NCBI GenBank assembly: GCA_964528095.1
Contig: CAZGSG010000168.1
Coordinates: forward strand, 1 to 12,419
DNA from: CAZGSG01 sp964528095
Lineage (GTDB): Bacteria > Bacteroidota > Bacteroidia > Chitinophagales > Chitinophagaceae
DNA: 12,419 nt
Direction: 5' to 3'
Shown: one piece after another, positions 1-6,642 of the stretch
Position numbering within the stretch: position 1 is the stretch's first letter
Layout of the letters: every line of letters starts with the position of its first letter
Made by a program: the position numbers and the translations under genes
Notes under the pieces: model-generated
Told to the model about the DNA's origin: nothing
The model's input: only the letters and a program-made list of their open reading frames with translations
Database searches by the model: none

Positions 1-3
1 TGA

Positions 4-600
4 TTTGCCAGGCCGTCTGACAATACAGGGGTTTCACCGGAAGAAACAGACACTTCTTTCCTGCTGGCAGTCGAAGACGCTTTCTTTGTTGCGGGTTCCG
101 GTGTGGTTGTCACCGGAGTTATTGAATCAGGCACTGCGCTGCCGGGCATGCAGGTGGAGATTAAAGGCAACGGAAAGACGTTTACCGCTACGGTTGGTTT
201 TATAAGTATGTATACCAGGCAGATCGGGTATGCAAAAAAAGGAGATGCTATTGGGTTAAACCTGCGTGGAATACAGAAAGACGATATAAAAAGAGGAATG
301 GTCGTTGTGGCCCCTAATACTATTCAGTCCTTTTCACAATTAACCGTATCACTGGTTATGCTTGCTGCAGGTAAAAGCGCCTCACCTGCAACATTAAAAA
401 ACAATCAAAGCATACAATTGCTAAGCCGCACTGAAATATTATCTGCCAGTGTACTCACTACTGCTGAATTAAAACCAGGTGACACGGAAACAGTTACCAT
501 AAAACTGGCTACGGCTACTCCCTTTCGTCTCAATGATAAGATTGCAGTCAAATATCTCGGAAAGATCATTGCGAATGGAGTAGTCATCAAACTCGAATGA
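4..600 (+). CDS. EF-Tu domain 2/3-like protein lacking a GTPase domain; 5' end unresolved
   Basis: This frame is open from just after an in-frame TGA at 1-3 to a TGA at 598-600. From about position 58 it reads like EF-Tu domain 2: FLLAVEDAFFVAGSG corresponds to the family's 'PFLMPVEDVFSITGRG', followed by VVTGVIESG and a GLNLRGI..DDIKRGMVV segment like EF-Tu 'GLLLRGI..EDIERGQVL'. The end resembles domain 3: LKPGDTETVTIKL, then PFRLND and GKIIANGVVIKLE, like 'FAIREGGRTVGAGVV'. No P-loop or other G-domain motif is seen, so it cannot be a working EF-Tu by itself. The first ATG/GTG/TTG is a GTG at 103, which would cut into the conserved first strands of domain 2. Upstream there are only CTG codons (61, 64). 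Either a frameshift separates it from an upstream part, or the start is non-standard. Its stop touches the stop of the convergent reductase. The family match is fairly sure; function is unknown. Confidence 0.6.
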   Translation, partial: FARPSDNTGVSPEETDTSFLLAVEDAFFVAGSGVVVTGVIESGTALPGMQVEIKGNGKTFTATVGFISMYTRQIGYAKKGDAIGLNLRGIQKDDIKRGMVVVAPNTIQSFSQLTVSLVMLAAGKSASPATLKNNQSIQLLSRTEILSASVLTTAELKPGDTETVTIKLATATPFRLNDKIAVKYLGKIIANGVVIKLE

Positions 601-1548
601 TCACAAATTCCCCGCGCGGGTCAGTTCATCACGGTCTTCCTGCGTCAAACTCAACGTAGTTGCTTTTTCAAGGTCCTTTAATTGTTCAAGTGAAGTGGCA
701 CTTGCAATAGCTGCAGTCACGGCCGGTTGAGCGATTAACCAGGCGATCGCTACCTGGGCTGGTTCAGCAGCATATTTACCACTGATCTTATCCAAAGCAG
801 CGAGGATATTAAAACCCCTGGCGGTTAGGTATTTTTTGATGCCAGCACCACGCTGGCTTTTGTTCAGGTCATTTTCAGAGCGGTATTTACCTGTGAGAAA
901 TCCGCTGGCCAGCGAATAATAAGGGATGGCGCTCAGTTTATTATCCAGGCAAAGCTGCTGGTATTCAGTTTCAAATTTCTCCCGGTCATATAAATTATAC
1001 AGCGGCTGTATCGTTTCATACCGGGCCAGTTCCTTTTTTTCACTCGTTTCAATAGAGTTCTTTACTCTTCCTGCCGTCATATTAGATGTGCCAATGAATT
1101 GTACTTTTCCTTCTTTCACAAGACGCGTATACGCTTCCAGTGTTTCTTCCACAGGCGTAGCTTCATTGTCATAATGTGTTTGGTAAAGATCAATCCGGTC
1201 AGTTTGTAAACGCTTAAGCGATTGCTCTGCTGATTGAATAATATTTTTAGCTGATACATCAATGCCATGCCCCATATCGGCACCGGCTTTTGTGGCTATG
1301 ATCAGTTTGTCACGATTGCCCTTCTTTTTCATCCAGTTGCCAATGATGGTTTCCGATTCACCGCCTTTATTTCCCGGTACCCATCTTGAATACACATCCG
1401 CAGTATCGATCATATTAAAACCTGCCGCGGTAAAACCATCTAAAAGTTCAAACGATTTTTTTTCATCTACGGTCCAGCCGAAGATGTTTCCACCGAAAAT
1501 AAGGGGCATTGTCTTTAATGTGGTAGTGCCGATCTGACGTTGGTACAT
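601..1548 (-). CDS. Aldo/keto reductase (AKR9C1-like)
   Basis: This is a 315-residue NAD(P)H-dependent oxidoreductase of the aldo/keto reductase superfamily, a soluble TIM barrel that reduces aldehydes or ketones to alcohols. The catalytic tetrad is visible: Asp48 and Tyr53 in IDTADVYS, Lys87 in IIATKAG, and His125 in LYQTHYDNE. The stretch VPGNKGGESETIIGNW after Tyr53 is typical of the AKR9C1-like subgroup. Length is normal and the protein looks intact. The ATG at 1546-1548 begins MYQRQIGTTTLKTMPLIFGG, which matches the usual first strand. No Shine-Dalgarno is seen. A near-consensus -7 box (TATCTTTA, minus strand, 1588-1581) lies 32 bp upstream but has no -33 partner. The gene follows the transporter after a 348-bp gap filled by a large inverted repeat, so it may be transcribed separately. 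Substrate cannot be told from sequence. Confidence 0.93.
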   Translation of the reverse strand: MYQRQIGTTTLKTMPLIFGGNIFGWTVDEKKSFELLDGFTAAGFNMIDTADVYSRWVPGNKGGESETIIGNWMKKKGNRDKLIIATKAGADMGHGIDVSAKNIIQSAEQSLKRLQTDRIDLYQTHYDNEATPVEETLEAYTRLVKEGKVQFIGTSNMTAGRVKNSIETSEKKELARYETIQPLYNLYDREKFETEYQQLCLDNKLSAIPYYSLASGFLTGKYRSENDLNKSQRGAGIKKYLTARGFNILAALDKISGKYAAEPAQVAIAWLIAQPAVTAAIASATSLEQLKDLEKATTLSLTQEDRDELTRAGNL

Positions 1549-1896
1549 GTGTTGGTATTGAAGTGTAGGGAATAGATTCCTAAAGATAACAGCAGTAACT
1601 AATTTTTGTTTGGGGTAGCCACTGAATTTAGCGAATTGGAGCGTCTTTTAATTTGATTTTACACGGAGTCGCTGTTGATCTTTCTTTGTATCAGTGCTTC
1701 GTAGCCTGTTTGGACATAAAAAATATTACAACTTAAAATAAGGAGGCGCGGAATGGCTCAAAATTCTTTAAAGAATCTGCCTGGTCCGTGCCTCCTTATT
1801 TTAAGTTATAATGTTCATTCTCTTCAGGAAAACAGGAAGTTACTAATATAAAGAAAGATCAACAGCGACTCCGTGTAAAATCAAACAGAGAGCTTC
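1549..1896. other. 348-bp intergenic region between transporter and aldo/keto reductase
   Basis: No long reading frame is present. About two thirds of the gap (1652-1885) is a nested inverted repeat, described separately. It begins 11 bp past the transporter stop codon and ends 103 bp before the reductase start. The remaining 1549-1651 is the reductase leader and shows only a weak -7-like box at 1581-1588 (minus strand). A 32-codon ORF (1753-1851, +) lies inside the repeat and is treated as a finding, not as a gene. Confidence 0.8.
1652..1885. repeat. Nested co-axial inverted repeat (foldback or MITE-like element)
   Basis: The outer arms 1652-1687 and 1850-1885 are perfect 36-bp reverse complements. 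In RNA they extend to 1691/1846 through one G-U pair. The inner arms 1722-1752 and 1785-1815 form 31 pairs with one mismatch (1729/1808) and two G-U positions. Both pairs share the same axis (paired coordinates sum to 3537), so the whole 234 bp is one long degraded palindrome. The stretches between them (1688-1721 and 1816-1849) keep scattered pairing, including a shifted 7-bp match (1705-1711 with 1830-1836). A 14-bp palindrome ATTCTTTAAAGAAT (1763-1776) lies near the centre. No convincing target-site duplication is seen. It may be a non-autonomous transposable element, a large 3'-UTR hairpin of the transporter mRNA, or an invertible segment. No second copy exists in this window. Confidence 0.85.
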
Positions 1897-3141
1897 TTAA
1901 TTCAATGCCTTTAACTTTGATACAAGCAATGCAATGCCAAACCCAAGCAGGCCTATTACTGCAAAAGAATATCGTAAGCTGGATAATTCAGCGATATAAC
2001 CAATCAGTGGGGGACCCATCAGGAATCCCAGAAAGCTGATACTGGAAACGGAGGCCAGCGCCATTCCGGGCGGAATTTTAGACACCCTGCCCGCACTGCT
2101 GTATACCATCGGCACAATGGATGAAACACCTAATCCTACAATCAGAAAACCAATTGTTGCCGTCACGATATGTGGAAATAGAACAGAGATAAATAAGCCG
2201 GTCGAGATGAGTATGCCACTCATGCGAAGCATTTTCTTGCGACCGTGTTTTGCAATAAGCTTATCGCCTACAAAACGGCCTGTCGCCATCATTACCATGA
2301 ATGAAACATATCCTAATACCGTGAGCGACTCCGGCGCATGTACAACCTGTTTGAAATACACGCCACTCCAGTCAAACATGGCACCTTCACTGGCCATACT
2401 GCAGAAACCTATAATACCTAATTGCACCAGCATGCCATCCGGTTTTGAAAAAAACTTTTTCTTTTCCGCAGTAGCTGCTGACCGGCCATCCTGCAAATAT
2501 TTTTGTGTAATAACAATGGTAATAAAAACAAGTGCCGCTACTATCCAGAAATGGATATAAGGCGATACACCCTGTGCCATCATGATCAACCCTATAGCAG
2601 CACCCGTAAACCCTGCGGTACTCCATGCGCCATGAAAAGAAGTCATGATAGGGCGTGCATATAGTTTTTCTGCTCGGATAGCCTGTGTGTTCACCGAGAT
2701 GTTACACATATTACCACAGATGCCGAAAAAGTATAAAGCCAGGGCCAATTGCCAGGGCTGATCCGCAAGTCCTATATTGGTTAGGCAGATGGCATACAAA
2801 ACAAGACAGAAACGTAATATTTTTTTACTTCCGAAATGGGTGACCAGTCTTCCTGAAAAAGGCATCGCGGTCAACTGCCCTGCCGGCAATGCGAGCAATA
2901 TGCTTCCCAAAGCGGCATCACTTAATTGTAATGTTGTTTTTATATCGGGGATCCGGCTTGCCCACGAGGAGAAACATAATCCCTGGATAAAGAAAAAAGC
3001 AGATACAGCAATCCTGATCTGCCTGTTTGAATAGGTAGTTACAGGAGCCGGTGATAGATCCTTGTTCTTATTGGAAGGAGATAACAGGGGCGATACGATT
3101 TTCTGTGTAAATCTTGAAATACTGTCGATACTGGTTTTCAT
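1897..3141 (-). CDS. MFS transporter, MosC/YbjJ-like
   Basis: This is a 414-residue inner-membrane transporter of the major facilitator superfamily with about 12 hydrophobic segments. TM1 begins near residue 42 (IAVSAFFFIQGLCFSSW), followed by ASRIPDIK, a signature of the MosC/YbjJ group. A motif-A-like loop GRLVTHFGSKK lies at 97-107 and a second one, GRFVGDKLIAKHGRKK, at 288-303. The group's conserved ARPIMTSFHG (162-171) and EGAMFDWSGVYF (252-263) are both present. The roughly 40-residue hydrophilic N-terminal tail is longer than usual, but no other Met occurs before TM1, and a perfect -7 box at 3210-3217 supports this start. The substrate of the family is poorly known; MosC was linked to rhizopine synthesis loci and other members are treated as exporters. 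It lies 87 bp after the old yellow enzyme gene on the same strand and may be co-transcribed with it or run from its own promoter. Confidence 0.92.
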   Translation of the reverse strand: MKTSIDSISRFTQKIVSPLLSPSNKNKDLSPAPVTTYSNRQIRIAVSAFFFIQGLCFSSWASRIPDIKTTLQLSDAALGSILLALPAGQLTAMPFSGRLVTHFGSKKILRFCLVLYAICLTNIGLADQPWQLALALYFFGICGNMCNISVNTQAIRAEKLYARPIMTSFHGAWSTAGFTGAAIGLIMMAQGVSPYIHFWIVAALVFITIVITQKYLQDGRSAATAEKKKFFSKPDGMLVQLGIIGFCSMASEGAMFDWSGVYFKQVVHAPESLTVLGYVSFMVMMATGRFVGDKLIAKHGRKKMLRMSGILISTGLFISVLFPHIVTATIGFLIVGLGVSSIVPMVYSSAGRVSKIPPGMALASVSSISFLGFLMGPPLIGYIAELSSLRYSFAVIGLLGFGIALLVSKLKALN

Positions 3142-3209
3142 TCGTTGCTTTAATTAACAGGATATATGGCAAAGCAACTTTGAGTAAGACTATTTCTAAT
3201 AGCAGCAGG

Positions 3210-3217
3210 CAAAGATA
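3210..3217 (-). promoter_or_regulatory. Candidate -7 box for the MFS gene
   Basis: The minus strand reads TATCTTTG, a perfect match to the Bacteroidota primary sigma factor -7 consensus TAnnTTTG. It lies 68 bp upstream of the transporter start codon. No TTTG/TTG is found at the expected 19-21 bp upstream, where the end of the preceding gene lies, so the -33 half is missing and the site is only tentative. Confidence 0.35.
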
Positions 3218-3228
3218 CATTTTTATGT

Positions 3229-4305
3229 TTATTTGCCGGTAGGCCTGGCTCTTTCATATTGTACAGGCCAGTTATTAATGCCTGTATTTAATTGAAATGC
3301 AGCGTGTAAGGGAAAGTATGGATCACGCAAAGATTCCCGCGCCATAAATACCAGGTCTGCCTGTTGTGTCTGCAGGATTTCTTCCGCCTGTTCCGCGCTG
3401 GTAATCATTCCTACTGCGCCAGTCAGGATACCGGTTTCTTTTTTGATCCTGTCTGCAAACCCAACCTGGTAACCAGGTCCGATCGTCATCTTCACACCCG
3501 GCACAATACCTCCGCTGGACGTATCGATCAAATCAACCCTTTTTTGTTTTAGTATGCTTGCCAGTTTTGCCGATTCATCAATATTCCAGCCACCATCTTT
3601 CCAATCGGTAGCGGAGACGCGCACAAAAAGAGGCAGGTCGGCAGGCCATACGGTATTCACCGCATCAATTATTTCAATAAGAAACCTCGTCCGGTTTTCA
3701 AAACTTCCACCATATTCATCTGTTCGTTGATTACTGAGTGGAGAAAGGAATTGATGAATAAGATAACCATGTGCTCCATGTATCTCCAATACTTTATACC
3801 CTACTTTTATTGCTCTTACTGCTGCAGTTTTAAAATCATTGACCAATTGCTGAATGGCTTGCCTGGAAAGTTCGGCGGGGATCACCTGTCCTTCTTCAAA
3901 AGGAACAGGAGAAGCTGCCACCGGCTGCCAGCTATGAATACCTTCGGCAATTTGTTTGCCTCCATCCCAGGGTTTCGCACAACTGGCTTTCCTGCCCGCA
4001 TGAGCCAACTGTATGCCCGCAATGGCTCCGTGTTCATGAATAAAGGAAACGATCTGTTTCAGTTTATCAATGTGTTCGTCTTTCCAGATCCCCATATCGG
4101 CAAATGTGATGCGGCCTTCGGGTGATACCGCCGTGGCTTCCTGTATGATAAGTGATGCGCCGCCAATAGCGCGGCTACCCAGGTGCACCAGGTGCCAGTC
4201 ATTGGCAAAGCCATCTGTGGACGAATACTGGCACATCGGCGAAACAACTATCCTGTTCTTTAGTGTAATGCTCTTTATAGTGAGAGGAGAAAAAAGAATG
4301 CTCAT
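3229..4305 (-). CDS. NADH:flavin oxidoreductase, old yellow enzyme family (YqjM/NamA-like)
   Basis: This is a 358-residue FMN-dependent ene-reductase that uses NAD(P)H to reduce C=C bonds next to electron-withdrawing groups such as unsaturated aldehydes, ketones and nitro compounds. It is of the YqjM ('thermophilic-like') class: Cys25 and Tyr27 in SPMCQYSS match the redox-tuning Cys and Tyr of YqjM, Gln99 lies in GIQLAHAGRKAS, and the substrate-anion pair His176/His179 with proton donor Tyr181 is in EIHGAHGYLIHQFLSP. SNQRTDEYGGSFENR and the C-terminal FMN phosphate region LVFMARESLRDPYFP are intact. Length is normal and no signal peptide is seen, so it is cytoplasmic. Its ATG overlaps the TGA of the upstream DoxX gene (ATGA), which suggests translational coupling. 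The natural substrate is unknown. Confidence 0.95.
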   Translation of the reverse strand: MSILFSPLTIKSITLKNRIVVSPMCQYSSTDGFANDWHLVHLGSRAIGGASLIIQEATAVSPEGRITFADMGIWKDEHIDKLKQIVSFIHEHGAIAGIQLAHAGRKASCAKPWDGGKQIAEGIHSWQPVAASPVPFEEGQVIPAELSRQAIQQLVNDFKTAAVRAIKVGYKVLEIHGAHGYLIHQFLSPLSNQRTDEYGGSFENRTRFLIEIIDAVNTVWPADLPLFVRVSATDWKDGGWNIDESAKLASILKQKRVDLIDTSSGGIVPGVKMTIGPGYQVGFADRIKKETGILTGAVGMITSAEQAEEILQTQQADLVFMARESLRDPYFPLHAAFQLNTGINNWPVQYERARPTGK

Positions 4306-4706
4306 GATTGCCTGTTAAATTTTTTGTCCAATGAATAAATATTAAATTCTTTCACATAGACAAGCAATACGATACAAAAGGCAGCGTGTATTAACTGTGA
4401 TGGTATTGCGGCCCAGTCTTCCAGTACACTACTGCCAAAAATAAGAACGATCATTAACAATGTTCCTGCTATCAATGAGCCCCTGGTAAAAAGACCCGCC
4501 AGCAAGAGTATGCCAATAACAAATTCCGCAAAAGGAAGTATATAACTGAATGGCAGAACGACTGCTTCAGGCAATATGGAGGCACTGAACCTGCCAGTCA
4601 TCCAGTTACTAAAATCCTGCAATTTTGGAAGCCTGATAAAACCATGTCCCAAAAAGCTGGTTGCTATTGTTATTCTTGCAAGCAGGAAAGCGATGGGTCT
4701 GTCCAT
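4302..4706 (-). CDS. DoxX family membrane protein
   Basis: This is a 134-residue integral membrane protein of the DoxX/DoxD-like group. Four hydrophobic segments lie at about 4-22, 50-70, 73-92 and 103-121. The first contains SFLGHGFIRLPK, and the second leads into AEFVIGILLLAGLFTRGS, the family's best conserved stretch. DoxX-like proteins are often found with redox enzymes and are thought to support electron transfer or redox balance at the membrane, but most have no proven reaction. The gene lies between the alcohol dehydrogenase (11-bp gap) and the old yellow enzyme (4-bp overlap), so it is the middle gene of an operon. The ATG start is supported by that close spacing. No Shine-Dalgarno is evident. 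Confidence 0.88.
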   Translation of the reverse strand: MDRPIAFLLARITIATSFLGHGFIRLPKLQDFSNWMTGRFSASILPEAVVLPFSYILPFAEFVIGILLLAGLFTRGSLIAGTLLMIVLIFGSSVLEDWAAIPSQLIHAAFCIVLLVYVKEFNIYSLDKKFNRQS

Positions 4707-4717
4707 TACTCAACCGC

Positions 4718-5764
4718 TTATTTTAATGAAGCTGTATCTATCACGAAGCGGTAACGCACGTCGTTCTTCAGCATCCGCTCGTATGATCTATTGATATCTT
4801 TGATGTCAATCACTTCCACGTCAGAGGTGATGCCATGCTCGGCGCAATAATCCAGCATCTCCTGTGTTTCCCTGATGCCCCCGATCATAGAACCTGCCAG
4901 CGATCTGCGATTGCCGATAATGTCGAATGCTCCAACAACAGATGGTTTTGGCGGTACTCCCACTACTACCATTGTTCCGTTTGTTTTCAGTAGTTGCAGG
5001 TACTCTCCGTATTCGTGTTGAGCGGAGATCGTATTCAGGATAAAATCAAATTTATTCCTTTGCGCTTTCATTTGTGCAGGGTCTTTGGTGATAGTAAAAT
5101 GATGAGCGCCCAGGCGTTTAGCATCTTCTTCCTTGGAAGCGGAAGTACTAAATACCGTTACTTCGGCACCAAAAGAAGCGGCGAATTTAACAGCCATATG
5201 ACCGAGACCGCCTAATCCGACTATACCTACCTGCTGGCCTTTTTGCACGTTCCAGTGACGAAGCGGCGAATAAGTAGTAATGCCTGCACACAATAAAGGA
5301 GCTACTCCTTCAAGTGGCAGTTTGTCTGAAACATGCAATGCATAATTTTCATCTACCACGATCTGTGTTGAATAACCTCCATAAGTGGGATTCCTGGTAC
5401 CTCGTTCATAAGCATTATAAGTACCGGTCATGCCCTGTTCACAATATTGTTCTTCGCCTGCAGCGCAGCTTGGACAGGTGCGACAGGAGTCCACAAAACA
5501 GCCAATACCGGCCAGGTCACCCACTTTAAATTTCTTTACCCCGGTACCAATACTTGTTATACGACCTACGATCTCGTGACCAGGTACCATTGGAAAGATC
5601 GATCCACCCCATTCATCCCTTACCTGGTGGAGATCTGAATGGCAAACCCCGCAAAAAAGGATATCAATATGAATGTCCTGTGGACCAGGTGTACGACGAT
5701 CAAACTGAAAAGGCGTCAAAGAAGCACCAACGCTTTGAGCAGCGTATGCATTTGTATTGGGCAT
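4718..5764 (-). CDS. Zinc-dependent NAD(P)-dependent alcohol dehydrogenase (YahK-like)
   Basis: This is a 348-residue medium-chain dehydrogenase/reductase of the cinnamyl-alcohol/YahK group, which reduces aldehydes to alcohols, generally with NADPH. Catalytic-zinc ligands are Cys41 in CGVCHSDLHQ, His63-Glu64 in VPGHEIVG, and Cys159 in LLCAGIT. The structural zinc site is complete: Cys94, Cys97, Cys100 and Cys108. The Rossmann turn is VGLGGLGHMAVKFA (182-195). The following strand ends VFSTSASKEEDA, where Ser and Lys rather than an acidic residue suggest NADP(H). Length equals that of E. coli YahK (about 349). It is the first gene of the operon that continues with doxX and the old yellow enzyme. 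The 169 bp upstream show no clean TAnnTTTG promoter. Family assignment is firm; the substrate is not known. Confidence 0.95.
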   Translation of the reverse strand: MPNTNAYAAQSVGASLTPFQFDRRTPGPQDIHIDILFCGVCHSDLHQVRDEWGGSIFPMVPGHEIVGRITSIGTGVKKFKVGDLAGIGCFVDSCRTCPSCAAGEEQYCEQGMTGTYNAYERGTRNPTYGGYSTQIVVDENYALHVSDKLPLEGVAPLLCAGITTYSPLRHWNVQKGQQVGIVGLGGLGHMAVKFAASFGAEVTVFSTSASKEEDAKRLGAHHFTITKDPAQMKAQRNKFDFILNTISAQHEYGEYLQLLKTNGTMVVVGVPPKPSVVGAFDIIGNRRSLAGSMIGGIRETQEMLDYCAEHGITSDVEVIDIKDINRSYERMLKNDVRYRFVIDTASLK

Positions 5765-5867
5765 GTGATGAGTATTTTAGTTCAAATTAACAATACCGTG
5801 GATATAAAGTTGTAATGGACGACCCTAAAAAATGCATCCTCGCTGCAATGGTTGATTAAAACAGGAA

Positions 5868-5886
5868 TAGCCCCTCCCCGGGGCTA
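5868..5886 (-). terminator. Stem-loop downstream of the lipoprotein gene
   Basis: The arms TAGCCCC and GGGGCTA form a perfect 7-bp GC-rich stem with a 5-nt loop. On the minus strand it is followed by TTCCTGTTTTAATC, a broken T tract. It lies about 48 bp after the lipoprotein stop and upstream of the alcohol dehydrogenase. A second stem (ATATCCG 5891-5897 with CGGATAT 5910-5916) is next to it. The pair probably ends lipoprotein transcription, though the T tract is imperfect. Confidence 0.45.
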
Positions 5887-5933
5887 CAAAATATCCGATT
5901 TACAAAGGGCGGATATCAAATTGATGCTTATGT

Positions 5934-6479
5934 TTATTTTGCCTTCATCAATACAGCCAGTTTCCTGTTGTTGAGTTCACGCGGAGCCTCCAGTAATAAG
6001 TTTTCTGCGTCGATGCCTTTTATAATATAGGTAGAAGTCATGATCACAGGATCTGTGGCTCCCGGCATCATTTCTCCATCTTTATCCTCATAGGTGAAAC
6101 GAAATTTAATACCCTCTTTTTCATCTTCCCCGGTTTTATTATCTAATTTATAAATAGCGCTGATCGTTTTGCCATCATCGGTTAGCGTAGCCGTTGAATC
6201 GTTTACAAACTGAATGGCGAATTTCACTCTCCCTGCCAGGTAGTCCCGCATAAACTTAGTAGTATCTTTTTTTTCATCCAGCCATTGATATGGGTTTTCC
6301 TTGTCCATTTCAAAATTGGAGATCGTGCCAACTTTATAGGTACTAAAAGATTTTCCTTTTATAAAAGCATTTACCGAACTGATAGAAACAGGAGCGGGGG
6401 GCGGCGTTTCTTCTTTTTTCTCATTGCTACAGGAATAAAATATAGTCAGGAAAAGTACACTGGCAACTGAAATTCTCAT
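5934..6479 (-). CDS. Hypothetical lipoprotein
   Basis: I do not recognise a family. The ATG at 6477-6479 gives 181 residues beginning MRISVASVLFLTIFYSCSNE, a short signal peptide ending in a relaxed lipobox with Cys17 as the predicted lipid-modified residue. A longer version from a TTG at 6500 adds seven charged or polar residues before the signal and is less likely. After Cys17 comes an acidic, lysine-rich and proline-rich linker (EKKEETPPPAP), then a mostly beta-like domain with repeated D/K/T-rich segments and no cysteine. This layout is common in small Bacteroidota lipoproteins that sit on the periplasmic face of a membrane. It stands alone on the minus strand, divergent from the M1 peptidase 163 bp away, and is followed by a stem-loop at 5868-5886. 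Confidence 0.75.
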   Translation of the reverse strand: MRISVASVLFLTIFYSCSNEKKEETPPPAPVSISSVNAFIKGKSFSTYKVGTISNFEMDKENPYQWLDEKKDTTKFMRDYLAGRVKFAIQFVNDSTATLTDDGKTISAIYKLDNKTGEDEKEGIKFRFTYEDKDGEMMPGATDPVIMTSTYIIKGIDAENLLLEAPRELNNRKLAVLMKAK

Positions 6480-6525
6480 TTGTTTAGTTTTAGCCGGCAA
6501 TTTGGTGGTTTATCGCTTAGCATAG

Positions 6526-6554
6526 AATACCCAAGCCAGGGTATTATTCCCTGG
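6526..6554 (+). other. Overlapping alternative hairpins upstream of the M1 peptidase
   Basis: AATACCC (6526-6532) can pair with GGGTATT (6539-6545), while CCAGGG (6536-6541) can pair with CCCTGG (6549-6554). The two stems share bases and exclude each other. They lie in the 163-bp divergent region, about 90-115 bp before the peptidase start. The arrangement could be an operator or a leader switch, but short stems like these also arise by chance. Confidence 0.25.
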
Positions 6555-6642
6555 TTGTATCGGTCATCTGTCTTAATGACCTGCTATCAAATACTTCTGA
6601 CCGGAGAATCCTGTTTTCCTATATTGCTGCAAAATCTTCAGC

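Noticed and set aside
5..205. 66-codon frame at the left edge, frame 2
   Set aside because: It overlaps the EF-Tu-like frame, has no recognisable content, and is rich in Leu/Arg as out-of-frame reads often are. It does not supply the missing N-terminus.
1581..1588. TATCTTTA on the minus strand as the reductase promoter
   Set aside because: It differs from TAnnTTTG at the last base and has no TTG/TTTG at 19-21 bp upstream, so it was not listed as a feature.
2117..2560. 147-codon plus-strand open frame opposite the MFS gene
   Set aside because: It is antisense to well-conserved transporter codons and its translation has no coherent features.
6480..6500. TTG-started extension of the lipoprotein
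   Set aside because: It adds seven residues before the signal peptide; the ATG at 6479 gives a standard lipoprotein start.
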